Positions 8,809 to 17,195 of a DNA stretch of 36,626 nt are shown piece after piece. Below the pieces are notes generated by a model that worked only from the letters and a program-made list of their open reading frames with translations, was not told the origin of the DNA and did no database searches. Numbering within the stretch: the stretch's first letter is position 1; every line of letters starts with the position of its first letter. Position numbers and translations under genes: made by a program. Origin of the DNA: Verrucomicrobiota bacterium (lineage in GTDB: Bacteria > Verrucomicrobiota > Verrucomicrobiia > Opitutales > Opitutaceae); NCBI GenBank assembly GCA_023426435.1, contig JAFAAS010000063.1:1-36626 (forward strand), given 5' to 3'.

Positions 8809-11800
8809 CTACCAGCTGGATTCCTGGCGATCGGGGCGGCCGGAGAGGCGGGCGGGTTGGGTGCGCGCGGTGTTGCCGTCGAAATCGAGGACGGTTTCGC
8901 GGGCGAAGTCGGCGTGTTTCGGGAGAACGCGTTCGATGTCGTAGGCTCGAACCACTTTCGAATAACCCATCGGCGCGGTGGAGGTGCCGTTGGCCTGTTT
9001 TTCGAGGCAGGCTTTCATGACCTGCGCGAATTTCACGGGATCGCCGGCCTGGACGAGGTAGGCCTCGGCACGGTGTGTCACCATTTCGGGGATACCGTGG
9101 ACGTCGGTGGAGACGATGGGCGTCTCGAAGGCCATCGCCTCGAGCAGGACGCGCGGGAAGGATTCCTCGTAGGACGTGCAGACGAACATGTCGGAGAGGA
9201 CGAAGAAGTCGTAGGCGTCGCGGGTCTCGGTGACGATTGTCACCAGTTTGTCGATACCGAGCATCTCCATGTCGCGGATGAGCGAATCCTGATATTCGCC
9301 GGCGCGGCCGCCGACGAAAAGGAAGCGGTATTTGGCGCCGCCGGCGTAGTGGCGCATGAACGTGTCGATCGTGCGGATGAAGATGTGCTGGCCCTTGCGC
9401 TCGCAGACGGTGCCGATGTTCGCGATGATGATTTCGTCATCGGCGAAGCCGTGCTTGCGGCGGAGTTCGGCCTTGGTGTGCGCGCGCTTGAATTTTTCGA
9501 TGCGCGGGAGATCGATCCAGGAGGAGACGAAGCGAAAGTTGTCGTGGTCGTTGAACTCCTCGAAGTAGTTGCGGCTGGCGTTGCAGAGGAAGGCGACGCG
9601 CGTGGCCTGGCGGAAGGCGGCGGGCGCGAGGTGCTGCATGTGCTTGTGCAGCATTTTCGAGAAGAAGCGTTTCAGGGAGGCGCTCTCGTGGATGTAGAAC
9701 ATCGACGGCTTGTTGGCGGCGGCGGCGAGATGGATGCCCCACCAGCAGGCGACGGTGTTGCACAGGACGGCGTCGGCGCGCGCGAGCGGCTCGCCGATCT
9801 TCTGGCGCATGAGCTCGAGCTGTTCGGCGAACTCGGCGTCGCTGCGGGAGCCGTGGAGCGGGTGGCGGTCGATAATTGAAATCTGGATACCGAGCGACTC
9901 GTAGGCGGAGCGGAGCGGGCCGTCCTCGGCGGAAAGGAGGTCGATGTGAAAACCCTCCTGGCGCGCCATGTGCGCGGCGTATTCGAGGAGGAAGAGTGGC
10001 GCGCCCTCGTAGTTGAGGTTGTGGGTGACGAGGAGGAGGCGAAGTTTGCCGAGGCGCGACGAGTATTCGTAACGGTAGGTGTCGAGACGCAGATCGCCGG
10101 TGATGAGGAAAAGCTGTTTCGGGAAATTCGGGTCGGGGAAGTTCGTGTATTTGCGGAGGAAGGCGACGTGCTCGTTTTCGTAATACGTGGTGCCGCGGGA
10201 GGCGGAGCCCCAGTGCCAGAGGACGGCTTGGGGGGTATAAACGACGCGGTGGCCGGCGGCGCGGAGGCGGAGGCAGTAGTCGACGTCGTTGTAGGTGACG
10301 CGAAAGTCTTTTTCGTCGAAGCCGCCGAATTCGCGATAGAGCGACGTGCGGGTCATCATGCACGCGCCGGTGACGGCGGTGACATCGCGGGCGAGCTTGT
10401 GGAAGGGAAGATGGTCGTCGGATTCGGAATCGAGACCGGCGAGCGGGACGTCGGCGAGACCGTGATGCGGGCCGATGGCGACGCCCGCGTGATTGAGATG
10501 GTTGTTGGGGTAGAGGAGTTTTGCGCCGACGACACCGACGTCGGACATGGCGAACCAGCCGGCCATGGCTTCGATCCAGCCTGGTTTGAGCGCGTCGACG
10601 TCGTTGTTGAGATGAAGGATGAGCGGCGTGTCGACGTAGGGCAGCGCGGCGTTGACCAGCATCGAGTAGTTGAACGGCAGCATCGGATCCACGGGGGGGC
10701 GGATGACGCGGCAGTTGAACTCGCGGCGGGAAGGAAGCGCGCGGAGGAGGCGGACGGTTTTTTCGTCGCGGGAAAAATCGTCGACGATGATGAGCTTCAC
10801 GTAGCGCCAGTCGACGGTGAGGAGCAGCGCGTCGAGGCAGCGCTCCATGAGATCGGCGCGGTCGCGGGTGGGAATGACGATGGTGACGTGATGCTGCGCG
10901 AGGTAATTGGAATCCCAATACAACTGGTGGTGCAGCGTGGCGAGGCGGCTGGCGAACGGCGGTTGGAAGGCGCGCGCGGGGATCTGGCGGCGGATGATGG
11001 CGGCCTCGATGGCGTGGCGGGACGCTTCGACGAGCGGATGACCGGCGCCGTAGGACGGGGCGGGATCGGGCGCGTGATAGCAGATGGCGTCGACGTGACG
11101 GACGTGCGCGGGTAGGACGTTTTCGGATACGCGCAGATTGAGATCGAAATGCAGGGCGGGCGCGTAGTCCGGCATGAACTCGCGCGAACGCATGAACAGA
11201 GGGCGATGGATCGCGGTGAGATGGCCGGGTTGGTGGCCGGAAATGACGAGCGCGGGATTCCACTCGCATTTGAAAGCGGGCGAGGAGCGCGTGCCGTTGT
11301 CGGACATGCGGTCTTCGTCGGTGAAGACGAGCTCGGCGTCGGGCGAGCGGTCGATGGTTTCGGCGATGAAGAGGAGCGCGTAGTCGGCGAGTCGGCCGCT
11401 GGGGTCGGGAAAGCAGAGCCAGTCTTCGCCGAGGGAGTGGGCGGCGGCGTTGAGGGCAGCGGCGCGGTTGGCGTCGGATGCGACGATGACTTTTACGCGG
11501 AGATCACTGGCGGCGAGGCGGGCGAGTTCGGCGGCGAGTTCCGGGGAGGCGTCGTGCGGTTGGACGAGCGCGAGCGACCAACGGTTGAAAAGTTGAACGC
11601 GGAGTGAATCGAGGAAACGCGCGAGGTGGCCGGGGGCGGCGGAGCCGGCGTCGAGGACGAGGGCGAAGGCGGGGCCGTCCTTGCGCGCGGTGAGTGTCGC
11701 GGCGGATTGAGCGAAGACCTCGCGAAGACGCGGGGCGATGGTGTTGTGGGCGAGCCAGCTTTGGTAGTCGTCGCGGAGCTGCCAGGCGAACCACGGCGGC

Positions 11801-12810
11801 GTTTCTGGGGATTCGTCGCGATAGAGACGGTGGACGGCGAAGACATCGCGCCAGAAAGAAAGGCCGCCGGTGCGAACCTTCAGCTCGCGGCAGGCGCGGA
11901 GAACGGCGCGGACGATGTCGCGGTAGTTTTGTTTCGAATACGGCGGGAGCGGGTGCTCCTTTTCGAGGTAGGTCCAGGGATAGAGGCGTTTGGTGAACGC
12001 GAGGACCTTTTCGCCGTTTTCGAGGACGGCGAAGATTTTGAGGCAGACGGGCTCGGCGAGGTGGCCGGGCAGATCGACGTTGCCGCGGAACTGGCAGAAA
12101 CGCGCGTGTTGGACGGCGGGGAAAAGTTTGGCGACGTCGCCGCGTTCGAAACCGTGAACGAGGTTGTTCTGCGTGCGGTTGTCGGTCGTCGCGATGAGGC
12201 AGCGGATTTTTTGCTCCGCGTGGAAAATCCAGCCGCCGATGTGAAGCTTGTCGTAGTGCGTGTGACCGATGACGTGCGGGCCTTCGAAGACGCCGTAGAG
12301 CGGAGGAACGGGCAGAGCCTCGAGCGGGATGACGGAACGTTCGCGGACGAGTTTGCGGGCGTGGTCGTCGCGTTTAACGCCCTTGTGAAACGTCGGCTGC
12401 TTGAGGAGATCGAGCAGCATGGGTTTCACGAGCTCGAGGCGCAGCGTGGGGTGGAGGCGTTTGTTGGGGCCCTTGCCTTTGACGCGGATCGGGACGCGCC
12501 AGAATTCGGCCCAGTCGTTGTTCTCGTTGAGGATTTCGAGACGGATGAGTTTTGCGCCGGCCCAAGGATCGAGGCGGAAGGCGAAGCCCGGGTGTTGATG
12601 GGCGGTCCACTGCGGGTAGGCGGCTTCGATGTCGCGGCGCGGGAGGCCGAGGAAGCCCATGAACGGCACGTCGTCGATGAACGCGCGAACGTCGATGTAG
12701 CGCGTGTGGGTTTTCGAGACGAACCAGCCGGTGATCCAGAATTGCTCGGGTTTGAGGGACCAGTCGGTGGGATGTTCTACGTGAAAGACGTAGGACTCGT
12801 TTTCGTTCAT
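8809..12810 (-). CDS. Five-domain glycosyltransferase (beta-beta-GT2-GT2-GT4), first GT2 degenerate
   Basis: This 1333-residue protein has no signal peptide or membrane helix and is probably cytoplasmic. Two related beta domains occupy about 1-115 and 180-280, each with a GW near its start. GT2 domain one covers about 382-610 but lacks the metal-binding motif: CFPDPSGRL (residues 466-474) stands where the paralog has AFLDHDDLL, though VFTDED is kept. GT2 domain two (about 641-870) looks active, with VTIVIPTRDR, IIVDD, HLNND (Asp737) and NDVDYCLR. The GT4 domain (about 921-1290) has LLVTHNLNYEGAP, GTVCERKGQH and the EX7E motif at Glu216/Glu224 of the second thousand (1216 and 1224). It is a tandem paralog of the gene upstream, with the same length. 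Such fusions often make or extend repeating surface glycans; the linkages here cannot be read from sequence. No Shine-Dalgarno is visible. Confidence 0.9.
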   Translation of the reverse strand: MNENESYVFHVEHPTDWSLKPEQFWITGWFVSKTHTRYIDVRAFIDDVPFMGFLGLPRRDIEAAYPQWTAHQHPGFAFRLDPWAGAKLIRLEILNENNDWAEFWRVPIRVKGKGPNKRLHPTLRLELVKPMLLDLLKQPTFHKGVKRDDHARKLVRERSVIPLEALPVPPLYGVFEGPHVIGHTHYDKLHIGGWIFHAEQKIRCLIATTDNRTQNNLVHGFERGDVAKLFPAVQHARFCQFRGNVDLPGHLAEPVCLKIFAVLENGEKVLAFTKRLYPWTYLEKEHPLPPYSKQNYRDIVRAVLRACRELKVRTGGLSFWRDVFAVHRLYRDESPETPPWFAWQLRDDYQSWLAHNTIAPRLREVFAQSAATLTARKDGPAFALVLDAGSAAPGHLARFLDSLRVQLFNRWSLALVQPHDASPELAAELARLAASDLRVKVIVASDANRAAALNAAAHSLGEDWLCFPDPSGRLADYALLFIAETIDRSPDAELVFTDEDRMSDNGTRSSPAFKCEWNPALVISGHQPGHLTAIHRPLFMRSREFMPDYAPALHFDLNLRVSENVLPAHVRHVDAICYHAPDPAPSYGAGHPLVEASRHAIEAAIIRRQIPARAFQPPFASRLATLHHQLYWDSNYLAQHHVTIVIPTRDRADLMERCLDALLLTVDWRYVKLIIVDDFSRDEKTVRLLRALPSRREFNCRVIRPPVDPMLPFNYSMLVNAALPYVDTPLILHLNNDVDALKPGWIEAMAGWFAMSDVGVVGAKLLYPNNHLNHAGVAIGPHHGLADVPLAGLDSESDDHLPFHKLARDVTAVTGACMMTRTSLYREFGGFDEKDFRVTYNDVDYCLRLRAAGHRVVYTPQAVLWHWGSASRGTTYYENEHVAFLRKYTNFPDPNFPKQLFLITGDLRLDTYRYEYSSRLGKLRLLLVTHNLNYEGAPLFLLEYAAHMARQEGFHIDLLSAEDGPLRSAYESLGIQISIIDRHPLHGSRSDAEFAEQLELMRQKIGEPLARADAVLCNTVACWWGIHLAAAANKPSMFYIHESASLKRFFSKMLHKHMQHLAPAAFRQATRVAFLCNASRNYFEEFNDHDNFRFVSSWIDLPRIEKFKRAHTKAELRRKHGFADDEIIIANIGTVCERKGQHIFIRTIDTFMRHYAGGAKYRFLFVGGRAGEYQDSLIRDMEMLGIDKLVTIVTETRDAYDFFVLSDMFVCTSYEESFPRVLLEAMAFETPIVSTDVHGIPEMVTHRAEAYLVQAGDPVKFAQVMKACLEKQANGTSTAPMGYSKVVRAYDIERVLPKHADFARETVLDFDGNTARTQPARLSGRPDRQESSW

Positions 12811-12849
12811 GCGGGAGTAAGCCGGAGGGAAGTGAAATCAGAGAATTGA

Positions 12850-12877
12850 ACCACGAATGGACACGAATTCACACGAA
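12850..12877 (+). repeat. Copy of a 10-nt periodic repeat (ACCACGAATGGACACGAAT type)
   Basis: This stretch repeats the pattern of the neighbouring inverted repeat: a CCAC start followed by units resembling GGACACGGAT, here as GGACACGAAT and CACACGAA. It lies 8 nt before the left arm of the larger element and points the same way. It looks like a degenerate extra copy. Confidence 0.6.
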
Positions 12878-12885
12878 GGAGTTGG

Positions 12886-12968
12886 ACCACAGATGGACAC
12901 GGATGGACACGGATGGATGAAGCACGATGGGTTCTGTGAATCCGTGTTGATCGGTGTTCATCCGTGGT
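12886..12968. repeat. Long imperfect inverted repeat between the twin glycosyltransferase genes
   Basis: The left arm (12886-12914) begins ACCACAGATGGACACGGAT; the right arm (12940-12968) ends TTCATCCGTGGT. The arms are 29 nt each and match at 24 of 29 positions as reverse complements, around a 25-nt loop, so an RNA copy would fold into a long hairpin. The internal unit GGACACGGAT repeats directly within the left arm. It lies between two genes of the same strand and could act as an interspersed repeat, an mRNA-stabilising hairpin, or both. No open reading frame is associated. Confidence 0.8.
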
Positions 12969-12969
12969 G

Positions 12970-12990
12970 AAAAAGGCGTCGGTCCTTTTT
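12970..12990 (-). terminator. Possible terminator after the first multidomain glycosyltransferase gene
   Basis: Overlapping the stop codon of the minus-strand gene is AAAAAGG, a 7-nt loop, then CCTTTTT. Read on the minus strand this is an A-tract, a short stem and a T-tract. Only two GC pairs hold the stem, so termination would be weak or partial. The long inverted repeat directly downstream may add to it. Confidence 0.35.
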
Positions 12991-15900
12991 AGCCGAAGTA
13001 GATTTCGCGGGCCATGGCGACGTGGACCGGGAGGGAAATGCGGGCGTCGTAGAAACGCGAGACCCGGGTGTAGGCCATGGAGATCATTTTGGTGTCGCCG
13101 GCGTAGTGACGATCGAGGGCGGTTTTCAGGGTGGCGGCGAGCTTGTGGTAATCGCCGGCGCCGATGAGGTAGGCCTCGTCGTTGTTGACGAACATTTCGG
13201 GGATGCCGTTGACGTTGGTCGAGACGACCGGGAGGCGGAACGTGGCGGCCTCGAGGAGGACGCGCGGGAAGGATTCCTCGAAACTCGTGCAGCAGAAGAT
13301 GTCGGCGACGCGATACCAGTCGTAAACGTCGAACGTTTCGGGGACGAGCCGGGTGTTGGTGATGCCCAGGAGCTCGATGTCCTGTTTGATCGTGTCGAGG
13401 TAGAGCCCCTCGCGCGCGCCGACCATGATGAACTCGAGCGGGCCGTGTTGGGCGAGTTCGGGGCCGTGCTGTTTCAGCAGATGATCGATGGCGCGGATGT
13501 AGATGTGCTGACCCTTGCGCTGGCAGACCGAGCCGACGTTGACGATGACGGTGGCGTTGGGCGGGATGCCGTATTTGCGTCGGAGGGCTTCCTTCGAGTT
13601 TTGCGCCATAAAGCGCTCGATGCGCTCGACATCGATCCAGCTGTTGATGAGGCGGAAATTATCGTGGGCGTTGAGATCGGCGAAGATCTTGCGCGTGGCC
13701 TCGGCGATGAAAACGACGCGCGTGGCGTCGCGCATCGCGTCCTCGATGAGCGGAATGACCTCGGGTGAGGCAAGATTGTGTTCGGAGAAGAAGCGACGCG
13801 GGGCGTTGCTCTCGTGGATATAGAGCGCGGCGGGGAGGTTGAGCTTTTGGGCGAGAGGGACGACCCAGTAGGAAAGCATCGTGTTGCCGATGAGCAGATC
13901 GATGTCCTTCCAGGCGGGGAGCGCGGCGAGTTTTTCGGTTTCGCGGCGGAAGGTGTCGGCGGTTTCGGCTTTGAGGAGCGGATCGAGATCGAGGACCTCG
14001 ACGGAGAGGCCGGCTTCCTCGAAGGATTTGCGCAGGGGGCCCTCCATCGGGGAGAAGACGCGGACCTCCCAACCCTGTTGTTTTGCGAAGTAGCGGGCGT
14101 ATTCGAGAATGAACAACGGGGCGCCCTCGAGGCGGAGATTGTGGGTGACGATGCCGATTCGTAGTTTGAGCGGGCGGCGGGAGAAGCGGTGGTCGTAGGG
14201 ATTGAGGCGGAAGCTTGGCGAAGCGAACTGGGCGATCTCGCTGATGTAGGGGTCGCGGTAATTTGGATACCGGCGAACGAAGGCGAGGTGTTCTTTTTCG
14301 GTGTAGCTGTTGCCGCGGGAAGCGGAGCCGAGGTGAACGAGCGTGGATTGTGGGGTGTAAACGGTGCGGAATCCGGCGGCGGCGGCGCGGAGGCAGTAAT
14401 CGACATCGTTGTAGGCGACCTGGAAGTCGGTCTCGTCGAAGCCGCCGAGTTTTTTGTAGAGATCGGTGCGCGTGATGAGGCAGGCGCCGGTGACGGCGGA
14501 GACGTTGCGCGCGGCGTGTGGAAGGAAAAGATAGCCGAGATCGTCTTTGGGGAGGCCGACGAACATGCCGTGGGCGAGTCCGCCGTTGGGGGCGATCCAG
14601 ATGCCGGCGTGGTTGAGGGTGTCGTCGGGATGAATCAGACGCGCGCCGACGACGCCGACGCCGGGGACGGACATCCAGCCGACGAGATCTTCGAGCCAGC
14701 CGGGTTCGCGGGCTTCGATGTCGTTGTTGAGATGGAGCACGAGCGGGGTTTCGGCGGCGGCGGAGCCGAGGTTGACCAGACGGGAGTAGTTGAAGGCCGG
14801 GTCGGCGGTGGTTTTGTCGGCGGAGGCGGCGAAACGCTCACGCGTTCCGCTACGGAGGACGCGGCAGTAGGGGCGGGATTCGAGATGGGCGAGGAGCGTG
14901 AGGGCGGCGGGCTCGGTGGAGCCGTCGTCGACGATGATGAGGCGGACGTGATCCCAGTTGACCGTGCGATCGAGCGAGGCGACGCAGGCGGAGAGGAGCT
15001 CGGCGCGGTCCCGGGTCGGGATGACGATGGTGACGTTGTTTTCGGCGAGGAGGGAGGCGTCCCACTTCAATTGGTGAAGCGAGAGCGCGTAGTCCTTCAT
15101 CAATTGCGGGAGAAAAACCTCGGCGCGGAGACCGCGGCGTTGGATGGCGTCGGCGATGCCGCGGCGGGCGGCGTCGAAGAGGTAACCCTTTTGGTCGCCC
15201 TTGCTGGCGGTGCTTTCCTCGTGGGCGCGCCAGTGGTAGCAGACGAACGGGACGTGGAGGACGTTGGCGTGATCGATCAGCTCGAAGCAGCGGAGGAGAA
15301 GATCGATATCCTGGGCGCCCTCGTAGCCGAGGCGGAGGCGTCCGGCGCGTTCGACGACGCTGCGGCGGATGACGGTGAGATGATGAATGTAATTGTGCGT
15401 GATCGCCATCTCGGGGCTCCAGGCGCCCTTGAGCTGGGCGTCGTAGCGGCGGCCGGTGGCGTCGATTTTATCCTCGTCGGTGTAGATCAGGTCGGCGGAC
15501 GGCTGGGAGAGGATGGCTTCGGCGACGTGGAGGAGGGCGTCGGCGGGAAGGAGGTCGTCGTGATCGAGGAACGCGATGTAGTCGCCGGTGGCGAGGTCGA
15601 GGGCGGAGTTGGTGGCGGCGGAGATGTGGCCGTTTTTTTCGCGTATCGTGTATTTGATACGCGGATCCTGTTTCGCGGCGGCGGCGAGACGTTTGGCGAC
15701 GTGGGGTTGCGGGGAGGCGTCGTCGGCGAAACAGAGTTCCCAGTTCGTGTAAACCTGGGCACGGACGCAGTCGATGAGCTCGTCGAGGAAGTTGGCGGGC
15801 GTGTGGTAGGTCGGGACAACGATGCTGAACTTGGGGCCGCGCGCGGAGACTTGCTCGCCTTCGGATTTGAGGAAGTTGAGAAGACGCGGTGTGAGACGGT

Positions 15901-16990
15901 TGTGGTGGGCCCAGAGATCGTAGGGCTCTTTCGCGGCGGAGACGACGGCGGGGACGGGCGCGGGGCGCTGGCGGCCGCGGATCATTTTTTCGGCGAGCTT
16001 GCGGCGCGTGGCGGCGATGGCGCCGAGGAGGCCGGACCAGCTTTCGACGGTGTAGCCGCCGGAGAGGATGGCGCGGAGGAAAGCGGACGCGACGCGGAGG
16101 AATTTGGTTTCGCCGAAAACGGGGATGGGGCCGGAGTTTTCGTCGAGTTTGTTGATGAAAAGACGCTTGGAGCGGAGCAGCGCCCGGGGCTGGTCGGGGT
16201 AGTCGACGAAGATCTTCAGGCAGGCGGGGCTGAAGGAGTCGGCGCGGACATCGACGAGGCCGTAGTAGGCGGATTTGAGCGCCTGGGGGAAGTTGGGGTG
16301 ATGTTGGAGAACGTCTTCGCGCTCCTTGCCCCAGATGAGGCGGTTTTCGGAGTTGCAGCCGATGGTGGCGGCGAGACGCGAGATCGTGCGCGACGTGGAG
16401 AACGCCCAGCCGGAGACGCGGAATTTTTCGTAGTGGGCGTTGACCCAGTTGTCGGGAAGGTCGAGGAACCCGGCGAGGTCGTTTTCGGGCAGCATCTCCG
16501 TCTGGTTGACGGTGATTTCGGAGAGGACGCGCTTCGCTTCGGCGTGGAGGGCGGAGGAAGGCTCGAAGTGGAAATGTCGATACAGATAGTAGAGACTTTC
16601 GGGGACGAGCGCGGTGCGGAGGAGCGGTTTGGGTTGGGTGGCGGGGAGTTTGTCGCCGGCCGTGGTGACGGACGTGCGGAAGAATTCCTGCCAGGTGTTG
16701 TCGGGACGGAGCACCTCGAGCGTGAGCGTCTGGGCGCCGAGCCACGGGCGGACATTGACGCGAAAGCCGGCTTTGGCGGCGGACGGGGAGTGGTTGAAGT
16801 GGGCGGCGAGGTCGGGGCGATCGAGGCCCTTGATGCCGTAGAAGATAACGCCATCGAGTTTGGCGCGCAGGTCGAGGAGTTCGGCTCCGTCCTTGGCGTG
16901 AACCCACCCGCGGATGTCGGCGATTTCTTCGGTGAAGTGCCAGTCGCTGGGTTGGTCGATGAAGAAGAAGCAGGAGTCGTTTCCTTGCAT
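12989..16990 (-). CDS. Five-domain glycosyltransferase (beta-beta-GT2-GT2-GT4), all domains apparently intact
   Basis: This 1333-residue protein is a paralog of the downstream gene with the same domain order. Two beta domains lie at about 1-110 and 180-280. GT2 domain one (about 387-620) has FSIVVPTYH, FLDHDD (Asp476, Asp478, Asp479), YTDEDK and EGAQDID. GT2 domain two (about 652-890) has VTIVIPTRDR, IIVDDGS, HLNND (Asp757) and NDVDYCLR. The GT4 domain (about 941-1300) has IVTHNLRLEGAP, GSVCQRKGQH and EX7E at 1239 and 1247. No membrane segment is seen, so it is probably a cytoplasmic polymerase-like or multi-step transferase working on a lipid-linked or surface glycan. Residues 713-720 are encoded by a palindromic repeat and belong to a segment absent from the paralog. 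It is probably the first gene of the minus arm, with a promoter-like sequence 10 nt before its ATG. Confidence 0.92.
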   Translation of the reverse strand: MQGNDSCFFFIDQPSDWHFTEEIADIRGWVHAKDGAELLDLRAKLDGVIFYGIKGLDRPDLAAHFNHSPSAAKAGFRVNVRPWLGAQTLTLEVLRPDNTWQEFFRTSVTTAGDKLPATQPKPLLRTALVPESLYYLYRHFHFEPSSALHAEAKRVLSEITVNQTEMLPENDLAGFLDLPDNWVNAHYEKFRVSGWAFSTSRTISRLAATIGCNSENRLIWGKEREDVLQHHPNFPQALKSAYYGLVDVRADSFSPACLKIFVDYPDQPRALLRSKRLFINKLDENSGPIPVFGETKFLRVASAFLRAILSGGYTVESWSGLLGAIAATRRKLAEKMIRGRQRPAPVPAVVSAAKEPYDLWAHHNRLTPRLLNFLKSEGEQVSARGPKFSIVVPTYHTPANFLDELIDCVRAQVYTNWELCFADDASPQPHVAKRLAAAAKQDPRIKYTIREKNGHISAATNSALDLATGDYIAFLDHDDLLPADALLHVAEAILSQPSADLIYTDEDKIDATGRRYDAQLKGAWSPEMAITHNYIHHLTVIRRSVVERAGRLRLGYEGAQDIDLLLRCFELIDHANVLHVPFVCYHWRAHEESTASKGDQKGYLFDAARRGIADAIQRRGLRAEVFLPQLMKDYALSLHQLKWDASLLAENNVTIVIPTRDRAELLSACVASLDRTVNWDHVRLIIVDDGSTEPAALTLLAHLESRPYCRVLRSGTRERFAASADKTTADPAFNYSRLVNLGSAAAETPLVLHLNNDIEAREPGWLEDLVGWMSVPGVGVVGARLIHPDDTLNHAGIWIAPNGGLAHGMFVGLPKDDLGYLFLPHAARNVSAVTGACLITRTDLYKKLGGFDETDFQVAYNDVDYCLRAAAAGFRTVYTPQSTLVHLGSASRGNSYTEKEHLAFVRRYPNYRDPYISEIAQFASPSFRLNPYDHRFSRRPLKLRIGIVTHNLRLEGAPLFILEYARYFAKQQGWEVRVFSPMEGPLRKSFEEAGLSVEVLDLDPLLKAETADTFRRETEKLAALPAWKDIDLLIGNTMLSYWVVPLAQKLNLPAALYIHESNAPRRFFSEHNLASPEVIPLIEDAMRDATRVVFIAEATRKIFADLNAHDNFRLINSWIDVERIERFMAQNSKEALRRKYGIPPNATVIVNVGSVCQRKGQHIYIRAIDHLLKQHGPELAQHGPLEFIMVGAREGLYLDTIKQDIELLGITNTRLVPETFDVYDWYRVADIFCCTSFEESFPRVLLEAATFRLPVVSTNVNGIPEMFVNNDEAYLIGAGDYHKLAATLKTALDRHYAGDTKMISMAYTRVSRFYDARISLPVHVAMAREIYFG
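14831..14853. repeat. Palindromic 23-nt repeat, copy inside a coding sequence
   Basis: A 23-nt element with core AAACGC-TCAC-GCGTT matches another copy at 23446-23468 at 21 of 23 positions. The core is a hairpin with a 4-nt loop. Here it sits in the minus-strand glycosyltransferase gene and encodes residues 713-720 (RSGTRERF), in frame, between the first strands of GT2 domain two. The paralog has a shorter loop at that point. Confidence 0.6.
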
Positions 16991-17000
16991 GAAAGGGCCG

Positions 17001-17030
17001 ATTAGAGCGGGAAGGCCGATGGGCAGACAA
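17001..17030 (-). promoter_or_regulatory. Candidate sigma70-type promoter of the minus-strand glycan arm
   Basis: On the minus strand TTGTCT (17030-17025) and TCTAAT (17006-17001) are separated by 18 nt. They match 4 of 6 and 5 of 6 positions of the -35 and -10 consensus. Only 10 nt separate the -10 box from the ATG at 16990, so the transcript would have almost no leader, which agrees with the absence of a Shine-Dalgarno. Confidence 0.45.
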
Positions 17031-17149
17031 GCGAAGTTTTGCCGGCGCGAGCGGGTGGAAGCGGAGGTGATAAGTGCGTCGGGCTGGACGATTGCGATAG
17101 CGGGTTGAGGCGGTGAAGTGGTCTAACGGCGAGCGTGGCGGAACGTCCG

Positions 17150-17179
17150 TTGACAACTCTGCGAATCGCGTGGTTTGAA
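17150..17179 (+). promoter_or_regulatory. Candidate promoter of the plus-strand GT-C pair
   Basis: A perfect -35 hexamer TTGACA (17150-17155) is followed after 18 nt by a weak -10, TTTGAA (17174-17179). The ATG at 17196 lies 16 nt further on. The -35 is convincing, the -10 is not. It shares the divergent intergenic region with the minus-strand promoter, so both arms could be controlled together. Confidence 0.35.
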
Positions 17180-17195
17180 GGACGAGTTTCCTCGC

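Noticed and set aside
7603..9879. 758-codon plus-strand frame spanning parts of two minus-strand genes
   Set aside because: It runs across a gene boundary and encodes low-complexity acidic/Gly-rich sequence; it is a shadow of real minus-strand genes.
14189..17005. 938-codon plus-strand open frame antisense to the multidomain glycosyltransferase
   Set aside because: Its Gly/Glu/Asp/Arg/Val-rich product matches no fold and is what high third-position GC on the minus strand produces; the minus-strand reading has clear GT motifs.
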